The position numbers and the translations under genes are program-made. Positions 9,303 to 17,310 of a stretch of DNA of 64,000 bases are shown here, in pieces; position 1 is the stretch's first letter; each line of letters opens with the position of its first letter. The stretch is from assembly GCF_027627455.1 (NCBI RefSeq), contig NZ_CP115483.1, positions 1 to 64,000 on the forward strand. The letters are read 5' to 3'. The DNA is from Sphingobacterium sp. SYP-B4668. GTDB taxonomy: Bacteria; Bacteroidota; Bacteroidia; Sphingobacteriales; Sphingobacteriaceae. The notes under the pieces are model-generated. The model saw only the letters and a program-made list of their open reading frames with translations. It did not search any database and was not told the DNA's origin.

Positions 9303-9383
9303 AATATAACAGAGAAACTGAGGTTAAAAGAGTAAAGAAGGGATTTTTCTTTTCTCTTTTTACTTTTCTCTTTTTACTTTTCA

Positions 9384-9391
9384 TACCTTTG
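9384..9391 (+). promoter_or_regulatory. -7 element (TACCTTTG) abutting the yicC start
   Basis: TACCTTTG fits the Bacteroidota -7 consensus TAnnTTTG and ends only 3 bases before the yicC ATG at 9395, so transcription should begin at or next to the start codon. No TTG is present at the -33 distance. The upstream DNA is a pyrimidine tract with a 14-bp direct repeat (9350-9363 and 9364-9377). Confidence 0.55.
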
Positions 9392-9394
9392 CAT

Positions 9395-10270
9395 ATGATA
9401 AAATCAATGACTGGGTATGGATTGGGCACTCGAGACAACGAAAGAGTCAAATATAGTGTCGAAATAAAATCCTTAAACTCAAAATTTCTGGAGTTAAGTA
9501 TCCGTCTTCCTAAGGCTGTATCCGATAGAGAGTTGACTTTGCGTGCAGAGTGTGGCAAGCTCATTGAGAGAGGTAAAGTAAACCTTATGGTGAACGTGGA
9601 GTATGCCGACCAAACGGCAAAGGCGTCTAATATCAACGCTTCCCTTCTTAAAAAGTATTATACACAACTTCAACAGATTGCTTTCGAATTGGGAGATAAG
9701 CAAGTGTCGCTTTTTGAGATGGCTTTGGGCATGCCAGAGGTCGTTACCAACAGTGACGATACTGTAGATGAAGAAGAAGGTAAGGTCTTGCTAGCAGCTT
9801 TCTATGATGCCATCAAACAATTCAATGTTTTTCGGGAAAAAGAAGGTGAGGTTTTGCGTATGGATTTGGAGAAACGAGTACAATTCATATTGGTGCATAT
9901 GACGGAGGTGGAATCTATGGAGACCTCTAGAATTCCACTTATTCGGGAACGGATCAGTCAATATATGGAGGAGTCTGTTGGAAAGGAAAATATCGATAAA
10001 AATCGTTTTGAGCAGGAATTGATTTATTACATTGATAAATTGGATATTACCGAAGAGAAAGTAAGGTTGCGCAGTCATTGCAATTACTTTTTGGAGGCTC
10101 TTAATGCGCCTGATTCAAACGGAAAGAAACTAGGTTTTATTTCTCAAGAAATGGGGAGAGAGATTAATACTTTGGGATCGAAGGCCAATAATGCGGAGAT
10201 ACAACAAATCGTCGTTCGCATGAAAGAAGAATTAGAGAAAATAAAAGAACAATTGCTTAACGTTTTGTAA
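9395..10270 (+). CDS. YicC-family endoribonuclease
   Basis: YicC/YloC proteins are conserved bacterial ribonucleases linked to small-RNA turnover. This 291-residue protein begins MIKSMTGYG, the family's invariant N-terminus. The C-terminal half has the DUF1732 region ending in GFISQEMGREINTLGSKANNAEI. The frame is open further upstream to a start at 9296, but the extra 33 residues are encoded by the pyrimidine tract and promoter, so 9395 is preferred. gmk starts 5 bases after the stop, the same yicC-gmk order seen in many bacteria. Confidence 0.93.
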   Translation: MIKSMTGYGLGTRDNERVKYSVEIKSLNSKFLELSIRLPKAVSDRELTLRAECGKLIERGKVNLMVNVEYADQTAKASNINASLLKKYYTQLQQIAFELGDKQVSLFEMALGMPEVVTNSDDTVDEEEGKVLLAAFYDAIKQFNVFREKEGEVLRMDLEKRVQFILVHMTEVESMETSRIPLIRERISQYMEESVGKENIDKNRFEQELIYYIDKLDITEEKVRLRSHCNYFLEALNAPDSNGKKLGFISQEMGREINTLGSKANNAEIQQIVVRMKEELEKIKEQLLNVL

Positions 10271-10275
10271 CCTTT

Positions 10276-10842
10276 ATGGAAGGAAAGTTGATTATTTTTT
10301 CAGCACCATCAGGTGCAGGAAAAACAACCATTGTAAGACATTTACTAGAGAAATTCTCGGATAAGATTGAGTTTTCTATCTCGGCGAGTACGCGTGAACC
10401 TCGTGGGGAGGAAATTGATGGAAAGGATTACTATTTCATATCTAAAGAAGAATTTTTGCATAAGATAGCAAAGCAGGAATTTATAGAATTTGAAGAAGTG
10501 TATTCTGGAACGTATTATGGAACGCTTAAGGCTGAGGTTGAGCGGATATGGAGTAAAGGAAAACACGTTATTTTCGATATTGATGTGGTGGGAGGCTTAA
10601 GACTTAAATCTAAGTTTCCGGAGCAGTCATTGTCGATTTTTGTACAGCCACCTTCATTTGAAGTTCTAAAAGAACGATTACGAGGAAGAGGAACAGATAG
10701 TGAGGACAAATTGAGTGAACGGTTTGCGAAGGCTGAGCACGAGCTGTCTTTTGCAGATCGATTTGACGTGATATTGAAGAATCATGATTTGCAAACAGCC
10801 TGCGCTGATGCTGATCGCCTTTTGTTGGATTTCATAAAATAG
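10276..10842 (+). CDS. gmk: Guanylate kinase
   Basis: Gmk phosphorylates GMP to GDP with ATP. The 188-residue protein has the P-loop SAPSGAGKTT at 9-18, the GMP-binding segment STREPRGEEIDGKDYYF (about 38-54) and the conserved IDVVGG stretch near 100. Length is typical. It lies 5 bases after yicC and 12 bases before nadD, forming a three-gene operon. Confidence 0.97.
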   Translation: MEGKLIIFSAPSGAGKTTIVRHLLEKFSDKIEFSISASTREPRGEEIDGKDYYFISKEEFLHKIAKQEFIEFEEVYSGTYYGTLKAEVERIWSKGKHVIFDIDVVGGLRLKSKFPEQSLSIFVQPPSFEVLKERLRGRGTDSEDKLSERFAKAEHELSFADRFDVILKNHDLQTACADADRLLLDFIK

Positions 10843-10854
10843 GATAAAGCTGAT

Positions 10855-11433
10855 ATGAAGCAGGTTGGTCTTTTCTTTGGATCTTTTAATCCTATCCATG
10901 TAGGGCATTTGATCATTGCAAATTATATGGCCAATTATACGGAATTGGATGAAGTCTGGTTTGTGGTATCTCCGCAAAATCCCTTTAAGAAGAAAAGTAC
11001 GCTTGCTGACCCATATGATCGGCTGGAGATGGTAAATCTTGCTGTTGAGCAAACAGAGGGTCTGAGAGCCAGTAATATAGAATTTAATCTTCCCATTCCT
11101 TCTTATACGATTGATACGTTGACGCATCTTTCTGCTAAACATATTGATAAGCAGTTTCATTTGATTATGGGGGAGGATAATTTGGAAACGTTGGAGAAAT
11201 GGAAGAATATTGATATCATCCTTCGCGATTATCATATTTATGTATATCCAAGGCCTGGATATACTGGTGGAGCATTAAGCGAGCACCCTGCAATCACAAG
11301 AACAGACACACCTCAAATGGAAATCTCTTCAACTTTCATTCGCAAATCGATAAAAGAGGGAAAAAATATACAATTCTTTATCCCGGATAAGGTCATTGAA
11401 TTTATAGATAAGAAGGGCCTTTACTCGTCATAA
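10855..11433 (+). CDS. nadD: Nicotinate-nucleotide adenylyltransferase
   Basis: NadD converts nicotinate mononucleotide and ATP to deamido-NAD in NAD synthesis. The 192-residue protein carries GSFNPIHVGH (9-18) with the nucleotidyl-transferase HxGH motif at 15-18. Further signatures are FVVSPQNPFK near 43 and the C-terminal ISSTFIRKSI. It is the last gene of the yicC-gmk-nadD operon, closed by the terminator at 11491-11542. Confidence 0.96.
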   Translation: MKQVGLFFGSFNPIHVGHLIIANYMANYTELDEVWFVVSPQNPFKKKSTLADPYDRLEMVNLAVEQTEGLRASNIEFNLPIPSYTIDTLTHLSAKHIDKQFHLIMGEDNLETLEKWKNIDIILRDYHIYVYPRPGYTGGALSEHPAITRTDTPQMEISSTFIRKSIKEGKNIQFFIPDKVIEFIDKKGLYSS

Positions 11434-11490
11434 TTAGAAAATAAAACCGGTCTACATTTCCAGTTGACGATTTATGCAGTTGATTGAGGA

Positions 11491-11542
11491 AAAAAAGAAG
11501 CCCTTATTACTTCAAATGAAAGTAATAAGGGCTTCTTTTTTT
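11491..11542 (+). terminator. nadD terminator
   Basis: A long, essentially perfect stem (AAGAAGCCCTTATTACTT and its complement, loop CAAATGA) is flanked by A and T runs. It separates nadD from exbD. Confidence 0.92.
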
Positions 11543-11624
11543 GAGATGATTATTTATGGAAAAAGGGGGTAACGGACATCCATAATATAAATAACCCTTT
11601 TTATAACCATTAAATTACGACATC

Positions 11625-12152
11625 ATGGCAGAGCTAAACAATGCACAGAAGCAAACAGGGAAAAAAGGACGTAGAGGTATTCGTAATAACGGAACGCCTA
11701 AGGTGGATTTAACCGCAATGGTAGACTTGGCTTTTTTACTTATTACATTTTTCATGCTGACGACTTCGTTGAATACCCCGAATAGTCTGGCTGTCGCTAT
11801 GCCAGATAAGACCAGTCCTATTTCGAAACCGATTTTATTAAGTGAGGACCGTACAATCAACCTATTATTGGGAGGGAACAACGAAATAACGTATTACAAA
11901 GGAGCTGAGTCAGACCCAAAAGAAACACCAAGAAAAGTGTCATTTGGAAAATTCGGTCTTAGAGAGCTGTTAATGAACTCAAAGACGACTATATCTAAAA
12001 GTACAAATGGCCAGGAGATGATTGTCTTGATCAAGCCTTCGGATGAATCGGTTACTAAAAATCTGGTCGATGTATTGGATGAAGTTCAAAAAGCGGATGT
12101 TAAACGCTTTATGATAACTAAGATTTCACAGGTAGAGAGGGAGATGTTGTAA
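11625..12152 (+). CDS. ExbD/TolR-family energy-transducing membrane protein (solitary)
   Basis: ExbD proteins work with ExbB and TonB to couple proton motive force to outer-membrane transport. The 175-residue protein has a basic cytoplasmic N-terminus, one membrane helix (about 31-49) with the conserved proton-path aspartate D34 in the sequence VDLTAMVDLAFLL, and a periplasmic domain. No ExbB or TonB gene is adjacent: upstream is the nadD terminator, and downstream genes run the other way. Bacteroidota usually have several exbD copies, so this is likely an orphan paralogue. Confidence 0.88.
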   Translation: MAELNNAQKQTGKKGRRGIRNNGTPKVDLTAMVDLAFLLITFFMLTTSLNTPNSLAVAMPDKTSPISKPILLSEDRTINLLLGGNNEITYYKGAESDPKETPRKVSFGKFGLRELLMNSKTTISKSTNGQEMIVLIKPSDESVTKNLVDVLDEVQKADVKRFMITKISQVEREML

Positions 12153-12157
12153 AACAT

Positions 12158-12928
12158 CTACCTCCCCATCCATCCACCATCAACGGTCATGATTGTGCCG
12201 TGAACGTAGTCAGAAGCGTTAGAAGCTAAGAATACGGCGGGACCCATAAAGTCTTCTGGTTGGCCCCATCTCCCAGCGGGAATACGATCGAGAATGGACT
12301 TGGACCGAGAAGGATCATCTCTTAATGCTTCTGTATTGTCTGTGGCAATGTAACCGGGAGCAATGGCATTAACATTAATCCCCTTTGATGCCCATTCATT
12401 GGCAAAAGCTTTTACCAATGAACCTATTGCTCCTTTGGATGCAGCATATCCAGGAACATTGATTCCTCCTTGGAATGTCAGGAGAGATGCAGTAAAAATG
12501 ATTTTTCCCGAGCCTCTGGCAATCATTTCTTTTCCGAGTTCGCGGGTTAAGACAAATTGTGCATTTTGATTGATTTCGATAATTTGGTCCCAATATTCAT
12601 CGGGATGTTCTGCCGCAGGTGCTCGAAGGATATTTCCGGCATTATTGAAGAGGATATCTATGCTGGGGTTTTCGGACTTTACTTTTTCTATGAAAGCATA
12701 TAGATTTTTTCTGTCTGAAAAATCGGCTTGATATGCTTTGAATGATTTTCCAATAGCTCGGACAGACTTTTCAACGGCAGAGTCTTGTAATTCCAAAGAA
12801 GCAGATACACCTATAATGTCTGCTCCTGCTAGAGCCAAAGCTTCAGCGATGGCTTTGCCAATCCCTCTTTTGCAACCCGTAACGAGTGCTGTCTTGCCTG
12901 TTAGATCAAATAATGTATTGATGGACAT
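12158..12928 (-). CDS. kduD: KduD-type SDR (2-dehydro-3-deoxy-D-gluconate 5-dehydrogenase)
   Basis: This SDR oxidoreductase interconverts 2,5-diketo-3-deoxygluconate and 2-keto-3-deoxygluconate in uronate breakdown. The 256-residue protein has the NAD-binding TGCKRGIG at 17-24, NNAG at 95-98 and the catalytic set S148, Y161 and K165. The N-terminus (FDLTGKTALVTG) and GYIATDNTEALRDD region are KduD-like. The specific call rests on kduI lying two genes upstream on the same strand. By sequence alone it could also be a related gluconate dehydrogenase. Confidence 0.88.
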   Translation of the reverse strand: MSINTLFDLTGKTALVTGCKRGIGKAIAEALALAGADIIGVSASLELQDSAVEKSVRAIGKSFKAYQADFSDRKNLYAFIEKVKSENPSIDILFNNAGNILRAPAAEHPDEYWDQIIEINQNAQFVLTRELGKEMIARGSGKIIFTASLLTFQGGINVPGYAASKGAIGSLVKAFANEWASKGINVNAIAPGYIATDNTEALRDDPSRSKSILDRIPAGRWGQPEDFMGPAVFLASNASDYVHGTIMTVDGGWMGR

Positions 12929-12969
12929 TTTATATGGTATTAAAAATAAGTTTACGTTAGGTTGTTATT

Positions 12970-14088
12970 CTATTTCAAAGACACGACCAATGGGTTTTGA
13001 ATATTTTGGTTGAGTACTTTGATAAACTCAAACCAGTTCTGGGCAGTGGTGATTTGTCCTGCGCGATCCCAAGCCGCTGCTGTGTAATAAATAAAAGGAA
13101 TTTTGTTTTTGATTGTCGCATGCAATAGGAACTGCGTTGGTACAGAAGTGTCAAGCTTAGTTGCCTTATTTTTTCCCAATAAAACGGCTGTACCAGTGGT
13201 GCCTTTGTCTTCAAGAGTTGGCTCCCAATAAGATAGGCTATTGTCGGCAAAAAGAAAGGCTGGTTGCTGTTCAGCACGTCTAGCAATTCCGATAACGATA
13301 GGGGTTGTGGAATTGTCGGTATTGACGAGATCAACTTGTATTTTGTTGTGTTGATTGCCTGCGTCTAGCGATATGGTTTTGGATAAGGTGATGTTTTGTC
13401 CAGCGATTACCTGGGGCTCGAAAATGAGCTTGAAGGTCGAGCGAAGAGGACCATTATCTAAAACTTGGAATTGGCGGTAATGCTTGGTGTATTGGATTTT
13501 TTGATTAAGAAAAAGAGCAATATCCCCGACGCCCAAAGTCTGTCCCACAGCGTAATAATCAAGACCCTTACCGTGATCGGCATGATAGTCTCCTGTCTTG
13601 TACCACTCGTCGATGATAAGATCTGTTGTACGTTTGGCCCAAAAATCGAAACCTTGGGCATCTTCGCTACTTCCCTCTAAGGCTTTTCCATATGCACGGA
13701 ATGCAACGACATCGTTTTCCCAAGCAAAATCATCTTTGCGTTCAGGAACGTAGCGCGCATATGTGTTGTTTTTGAATGGTTGAGCTTTCTGTGGTTTGAC
13801 GGATAGTGACACCTGTCCATTACTGGGAACGGAAACTTGTAATAGTATGTTTTTTGGAGTGGCTTGCCCCAATCTTTCCAACTGGTGAATGATTTGTGAG
13901 CCATCGGTTTCGTTCACGATAGTAAATACGGAATCTACCTTAAAGTATTTGCTAAAGGAACTATATGGAATACTGACAATCTCCTTTCGCGCGTGCGGGC
14001 TCTTATTTTTGATGACAATCTTATGCTGCGCATGTGTAGCAGAGGCAAGAGACAACGCCAGGAATAATGTTGCAAAATAGTTTTTCAT
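12970..14088 (-). CDS. Secreted DUF4861-like protein of a uronate cluster
   Basis: The 372-residue protein has a signal peptide (1-20, cleavage after THA). The body resembles DUF4861 proteins: KNKSPHARKEIVSIPY near the N-terminus, YVPERKDDFAWENDVVAFRAYG, and the DYHADHGKGLDYYAVGQTLG segment. Members of this family occur in pectin and alginate utilisation loci in Bacteroidota. Its enzymatic activity is not established to my knowledge. It lies between kduD and kduI on the same strand, so a role on oligouronides or their sugars outside the cytoplasm is inferred. Confidence 0.8.
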   Translation of the reverse strand: MKNYFATLFLALSLASATHAQHKIVIKNKSPHARKEIVSIPYSSFSKYFKVDSVFTIVNETDGSQIIHQLERLGQATPKNILLQVSVPSNGQVSLSVKPQKAQPFKNNTYARYVPERKDDFAWENDVVAFRAYGKALEGSSEDAQGFDFWAKRTTDLIIDEWYKTGDYHADHGKGLDYYAVGQTLGVGDIALFLNQKIQYTKHYRQFQVLDNGPLRSTFKLIFEPQVIAGQNITLSKTISLDAGNQHNKIQVDLVNTDNSTTPIVIGIARRAEQQPAFLFADNSLSYWEPTLEDKGTTGTAVLLGKNKATKLDTSVPTQFLLHATIKNKIPFIYYTAAAWDRAGQITTAQNWFEFIKVLNQNIQNPLVVSLK

Positions 14089-14181
14089 GCTTAGATATTA
14101 TATATTTTCGATACGTCTGAGATAAGGGCAATGTCTTGGGTACAGATATTGTAGGATTGACCCCTATAAGATACATGCATA

Positions 14182-15027
14182 TTACTTTAAGTCGTTAATA
14201 GCCACTTTATCCATATCATCGTAATCTAGATTTTCTCCAGCCATGCCCCATATAAAGGTATAATTGCTGGTGCCAGCTCCTGAATGTATAGACCATGGTG
14301 GTGATATGACTGCTTGTTCATTTTGCATCCAAATGTGTCTAGTCTCTTCGGGTTGTCCCATGAAGTGGCATACCGATTGTTCAGCAGGGACTTCAAAGTA
14401 GAAGTATACTTCCATTCTTCGGTCATGCGTATGGGCGGGCATGGTATTCCAGACAGAGCCCGGTTTTAGCTCGGTCATTCCCATTTGCAATTGACATGTT
14501 TCTAAAACGGTATTCAATAACATTTGGTTGATGATGCGGTGATTGGCTGTTTCTAATGCTCCGAGCTCTTTTTTTATAGCATTATCTTTGCTTACTTTTT
14601 TTGTTGGAAATGTTCGGTGGGCAGGAGTGGAGTTTAAATAGAACTTTGCAGGATTAGCGGGGTCAAGGCTACTGAAGATAATCTCTTTATTACCTTTACC
14701 AACATATAGTGCTTCTTTATACGCGAGCTCAAAAAGGACGCCGTCAACTTCCACGGCACCTTTTCCCCCGACATTGATGATCCCAAGCTCTCTTCTATTC
14801 AAGAAATATTCTTCCTTTAAGAGTTCAGGAATGGTATCAAGAGACACTTTTTGGGTAATTGGCATAGCCCCTCCGACCATATAGCGATCATAATGGGTAT
14901 ATACAAAATGTACCTGATCTGCTTTGAATAGATTTTCAATCAAAAAGTTATTCCTTAAGCCTGTCGTGTCAAGCGTTTTACTTTCTTGCGGACTGATGGC
15001 ATATCTTGATTCAAAAGTGGGTTTCAT
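14182..15027 (-). CDS. kduI: 5-dehydro-4-deoxy-D-glucuronate isomerase
   Basis: KduI isomerises 5-keto-4-deoxyuronate to 2,5-diketo-3-deoxygluconate, the step before KduD. The 281-residue cupin-fold protein has the family start (FESRYAISPQ), the zinc-binding PAHTHDRRMEVYFYFEV segment with its HxH, and a C-terminal SIHSGAGTSNYTFIWGMAGEN. Length is normal. It is the first gene of the minus-strand kduI-DUF4861-kduD set. The 227 bases upstream show no clear operator. Confidence 0.95.
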   Translation of the reverse strand: MKPTFESRYAISPQESKTLDTTGLRNNFLIENLFKADQVHFVYTHYDRYMVGGAMPITQKVSLDTIPELLKEEYFLNRRELGIINVGGKGAVEVDGVLFELAYKEALYVGKGNKEIIFSSLDPANPAKFYLNSTPAHRTFPTKKVSKDNAIKKELGALETANHRIINQMLLNTVLETCQLQMGMTELKPGSVWNTMPAHTHDRRMEVYFYFEVPAEQSVCHFMGQPEETRHIWMQNEQAVISPPWSIHSGAGTSNYTFIWGMAGENLDYDDMDKVAINDLK

Positions 15028-15254
15028 AAGATTTATAGATATTACGTGTAAATAATGTAGAACAAATCCCTAAGTTAGCTCATTTTGATAATGGATAGCG
15101 GAAGAATCTACGAAAAGGTTTTCAAAGGTTTTGACACATATAATAGCCGGTGGATAACGAAGGAGCGATGCGGTTGTTTTAATAAATTGTAATAAGATAG
15201 CTATGCATTTGTTAAGAAGGCGCAGCTTTATATTTTTCTTTTTAAATTAGCAAC

Positions 15255-16028
15255 ATGGCAAGAAAGAAACCGACCATATTAGTGGTTAATGATGATGGCA
15301 TAACGGCTCCTGGAATAAAAGTGCTGATTGAAGAAATGCAGGAATTGGGACATGTGGTGGTAGTCGCACCAGATAGCCCCCAGTCGGGGATGGGACATGC
15401 GATTACGATAGGACGGCCATTGCGTTTGGATAGGGTTCATATCTATGAAGGCGTGGAGATGTATAAGTGCTCCGGAACTCCGGTAGATTGTGTGAAGCTG
15501 GCCGTAAATAAGATTTTTAAAGGAAAGAAACCAGATATTTGTGTGTCGGGAATCAACCACGGGCTGAACAATTCTATTAACGTGCTCTATTCGGGAACCA
15601 TGTCTGCTGCCGTTGAGGGTGCTATTGAAGGAATCCCTTCAGTAGGTTTTTCATTGGATGATTTTACATATGATGCAAATTTTGAACCGTGTAGATCGTA
15701 CATTTCAGCGATTACCCAACAAGTGTTGAACAATGGCCTTCCAAAAAACACGCTTTTGAATGTCAATTTTCCGAATGTAGAGGATATAAAAGGGATAAAG
15801 ATTTGTAGGCAGGCTGCGGCGCGATGGGTAGAGGAGTTTGATGAGCGTGTGGATCCGCATAATCGCGATTACTTTTGGTTAACCGGTAAATTTCAACTGG
15901 AGGACCGCGGAGAGGATACCGATGCATATGCCTTGAATCACGGCTATGTATCAGTTGTACCTACACAATATGACATGACGGCGCACCATGCTATTCCAGA
16001 GCTAAATTCATGGAGTTTTGACGTTTAG
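15255..16028 (+). CDS. surE: 5'/3'-nucleotidase SurE
   Basis: SurE is a metal-dependent phosphatase acting on nucleoside monophosphates. The 257-residue protein has the catalytic VVNDDGITAPG (10-20, with metal ligands D13 and D14) followed by APDSPQSGMGHAIT, CSGTPVDCVKLA and SGINHGLNNSINVLYSGTMSAA split across the mid-region, all SurE hallmarks. A small membrane protein and mqnD follow with almost no spacing, so the three are probably one operon. Confidence 0.96.
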   Translation: MARKKPTILVVNDDGITAPGIKVLIEEMQELGHVVVVAPDSPQSGMGHAITIGRPLRLDRVHIYEGVEMYKCSGTPVDCVKLAVNKIFKGKKPDICVSGINHGLNNSINVLYSGTMSAAVEGAIEGIPSVGFSLDDFTYDANFEPCRSYISAITQQVLNNGLPKNTLLNVNFPNVEDIKGIKICRQAAARWVEEFDERVDPHNRDYFWLTGKFQLEDRGEDTDAYALNHGYVSVVPTQYDMTAHHAIPELNSWSFDV

Positions 16029-16032
16029 GGAA

Positions 16033-16299
16033 ATGATGAAAGGGAATAATTTTGTATTAGGCATGGCTATTGGATTACTTTTTCCGATGGTGTCATATCT
16101 CTTGACAACATATACGGAGCTGCAGCAAGTCGTTGCTCCTGGTAAGCCTGCGGCCATCTACCTTGTAGCAGGTCTTGGCAACTTATTGTTGCTGCGCTAT
16201 TTCTATAGGAATGATGGTGAACGGACGGCTAAAGGAATAATGCTGACAACTTTTATCGGAATACTGGCATTGGTGTATACACTTAAAATATTAGGATAA
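16033..16299 (+). CDS. Small three-helix membrane protein
   Basis: The 88-residue protein has three hydrophobic segments (about 8-25, 40-57 and 68-85). No function is recognised. The frame is open back to a TTG at 16018 that overlaps surE, but the ATGs at 16033 and 16036 just after the surE stop are better starts. Its stop overlaps the mqnD start (TAATG at 16297-16301), which suggests translational coupling. Confidence 0.72.
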   Translation: MMKGNNFVLGMAIGLLFPMVSYLLTTYTELQQVVAPGKPAAIYLVAGLGNLLLLRYFYRNDGERTAKGIMLTTFIGILALVYTLKILG

Positions 16300-17171
16300 T
16301 GAAACTAACATTGGGATTTTCTCCTTGCCCTAATGATACATTTATTTTTGATGCACTTATCCACCAAAAAATAGATACTGAGGGTTTGGAGTTTGAGGTG
16401 GAATATCAAGACGTGGAGACGCTCAATCAAAAGGCATTTATGCAGGAGCTTGATATTACCAAATTGAGCTATCATGCTTTTGCTTATGCTGTTGAGGACT
16501 ATGAGCTTCTAGATGCAGGAAGCGCGCTCGGATTTGGGGTGGGACCGCTATTGATTACAAAAAATAAAGGTTTGGCGGAAAAACTAGGGCACTATTTAAC
16601 AGAGGGAATTCCCTTGGGAGAGGATTTGACTGGACTTCGGGTGGGGATTCCAGGTACCTATACTACAGCAAATTTCTTACTGAGCTTGGCATTTCCACAA
16701 ATGCAGCAAAAAGAGGAAGTGATATTTTCCGAAATTGAGCAGGCCGTGTTAGATGGCGTGCTGGATGTAGGACTAATCATTCATGAGAATCGATTTACAT
16801 ATGAAGATAAAGGGCTTTTCAAAATTGTAGACCTTGGGGATTATTGGGAGCGGACGACAGGCTTCCCAATTCCTTTGGGAGGTATAGTCGTGAGGCGTTC
16901 GTTGGACAAGGAAATCAAGCAGCGTATCAATCGAGTATTGAAAAAAAGTGTGGAGTTTGCGTTTGAACATCCCAAATCGGGCCTTGATTTCATCCGTAAA
17001 CATGCACAGGAAATGAGTGAAGCGGTTATGTACAAGCATATCGAGCTATATGTAAATGCGTATTCGAGGGATTTGGGTGTTGAGGGGAGAAAGGCGATCG
17101 CTTATCTGTTTGATAACGCTTTGGCTTTAAAGCTAATCCCGGATACGAATAAAAAGCTTTTTCTTTCCTAA
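16299..17171 (+). CDS. mqnD: 1,4-dihydroxy-6-naphthoate synthase MqnD
   Basis: MqnD converts cyclic dehypoxanthine futalosine to dihydroxynaphthoate in the futalosine route to menaquinone. The 290-residue protein has the family motifs FSPCPNDTFIFDALI (7-21), DVETLNQKAF (about 38-47), TKLSYHAF and GSALGFGVGPLLIT. Length is normal. No other mqn genes lie in the window, so the rest of the pathway must be elsewhere. The start overlaps the stop of the upstream membrane protein gene. Confidence 0.93.
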   Translation: MKLTLGFSPCPNDTFIFDALIHQKIDTEGLEFEVEYQDVETLNQKAFMQELDITKLSYHAFAYAVEDYELLDAGSALGFGVGPLLITKNKGLAEKLGHYLTEGIPLGEDLTGLRVGIPGTYTTANFLLSLAFPQMQQKEEVIFSEIEQAVLDGVLDVGLIIHENRFTYEDKGLFKIVDLGDYWERTTGFPIPLGGIVVRRSLDKEIKQRINRVLKKSVEFAFEHPKSGLDFIRKHAQEMSEAVMYKHIELYVNAYSRDLGVEGRKAIAYLFDNALALKLIPDTNKKLFLS

Positions 17172-17221
17172 AAAGGATAAAAAAAGATATGTTATTGTAT
17201 TCTTAAATCATATGTATTGAC

Positions 17222-17229
17222 TAAATTTG
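17222..17229 (+). promoter_or_regulatory. -7 element upstream of secA
   Basis: TAAATTTG matches the Bacteroidota -7 consensus. A TTG at 17195-17197 is 24 bases upstream, a little beyond usual spacing. Predicted start is about 80 bases before the secA ATG at 17311. Confidence 0.4.
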
Positions 17230-17310
17230 CCCGATTAGTGTCAAATTGTCTGCAAAATAGTTTTGGAGCCATTATTGAACAATGCTATAAATCGAGATAG
17301 AAAAAGAATT

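Noticed and set aside
10678-11235. 185-codon minus-strand frame across gmk and nadD
   Set aside because: Antisense to two confident genes; no motif.
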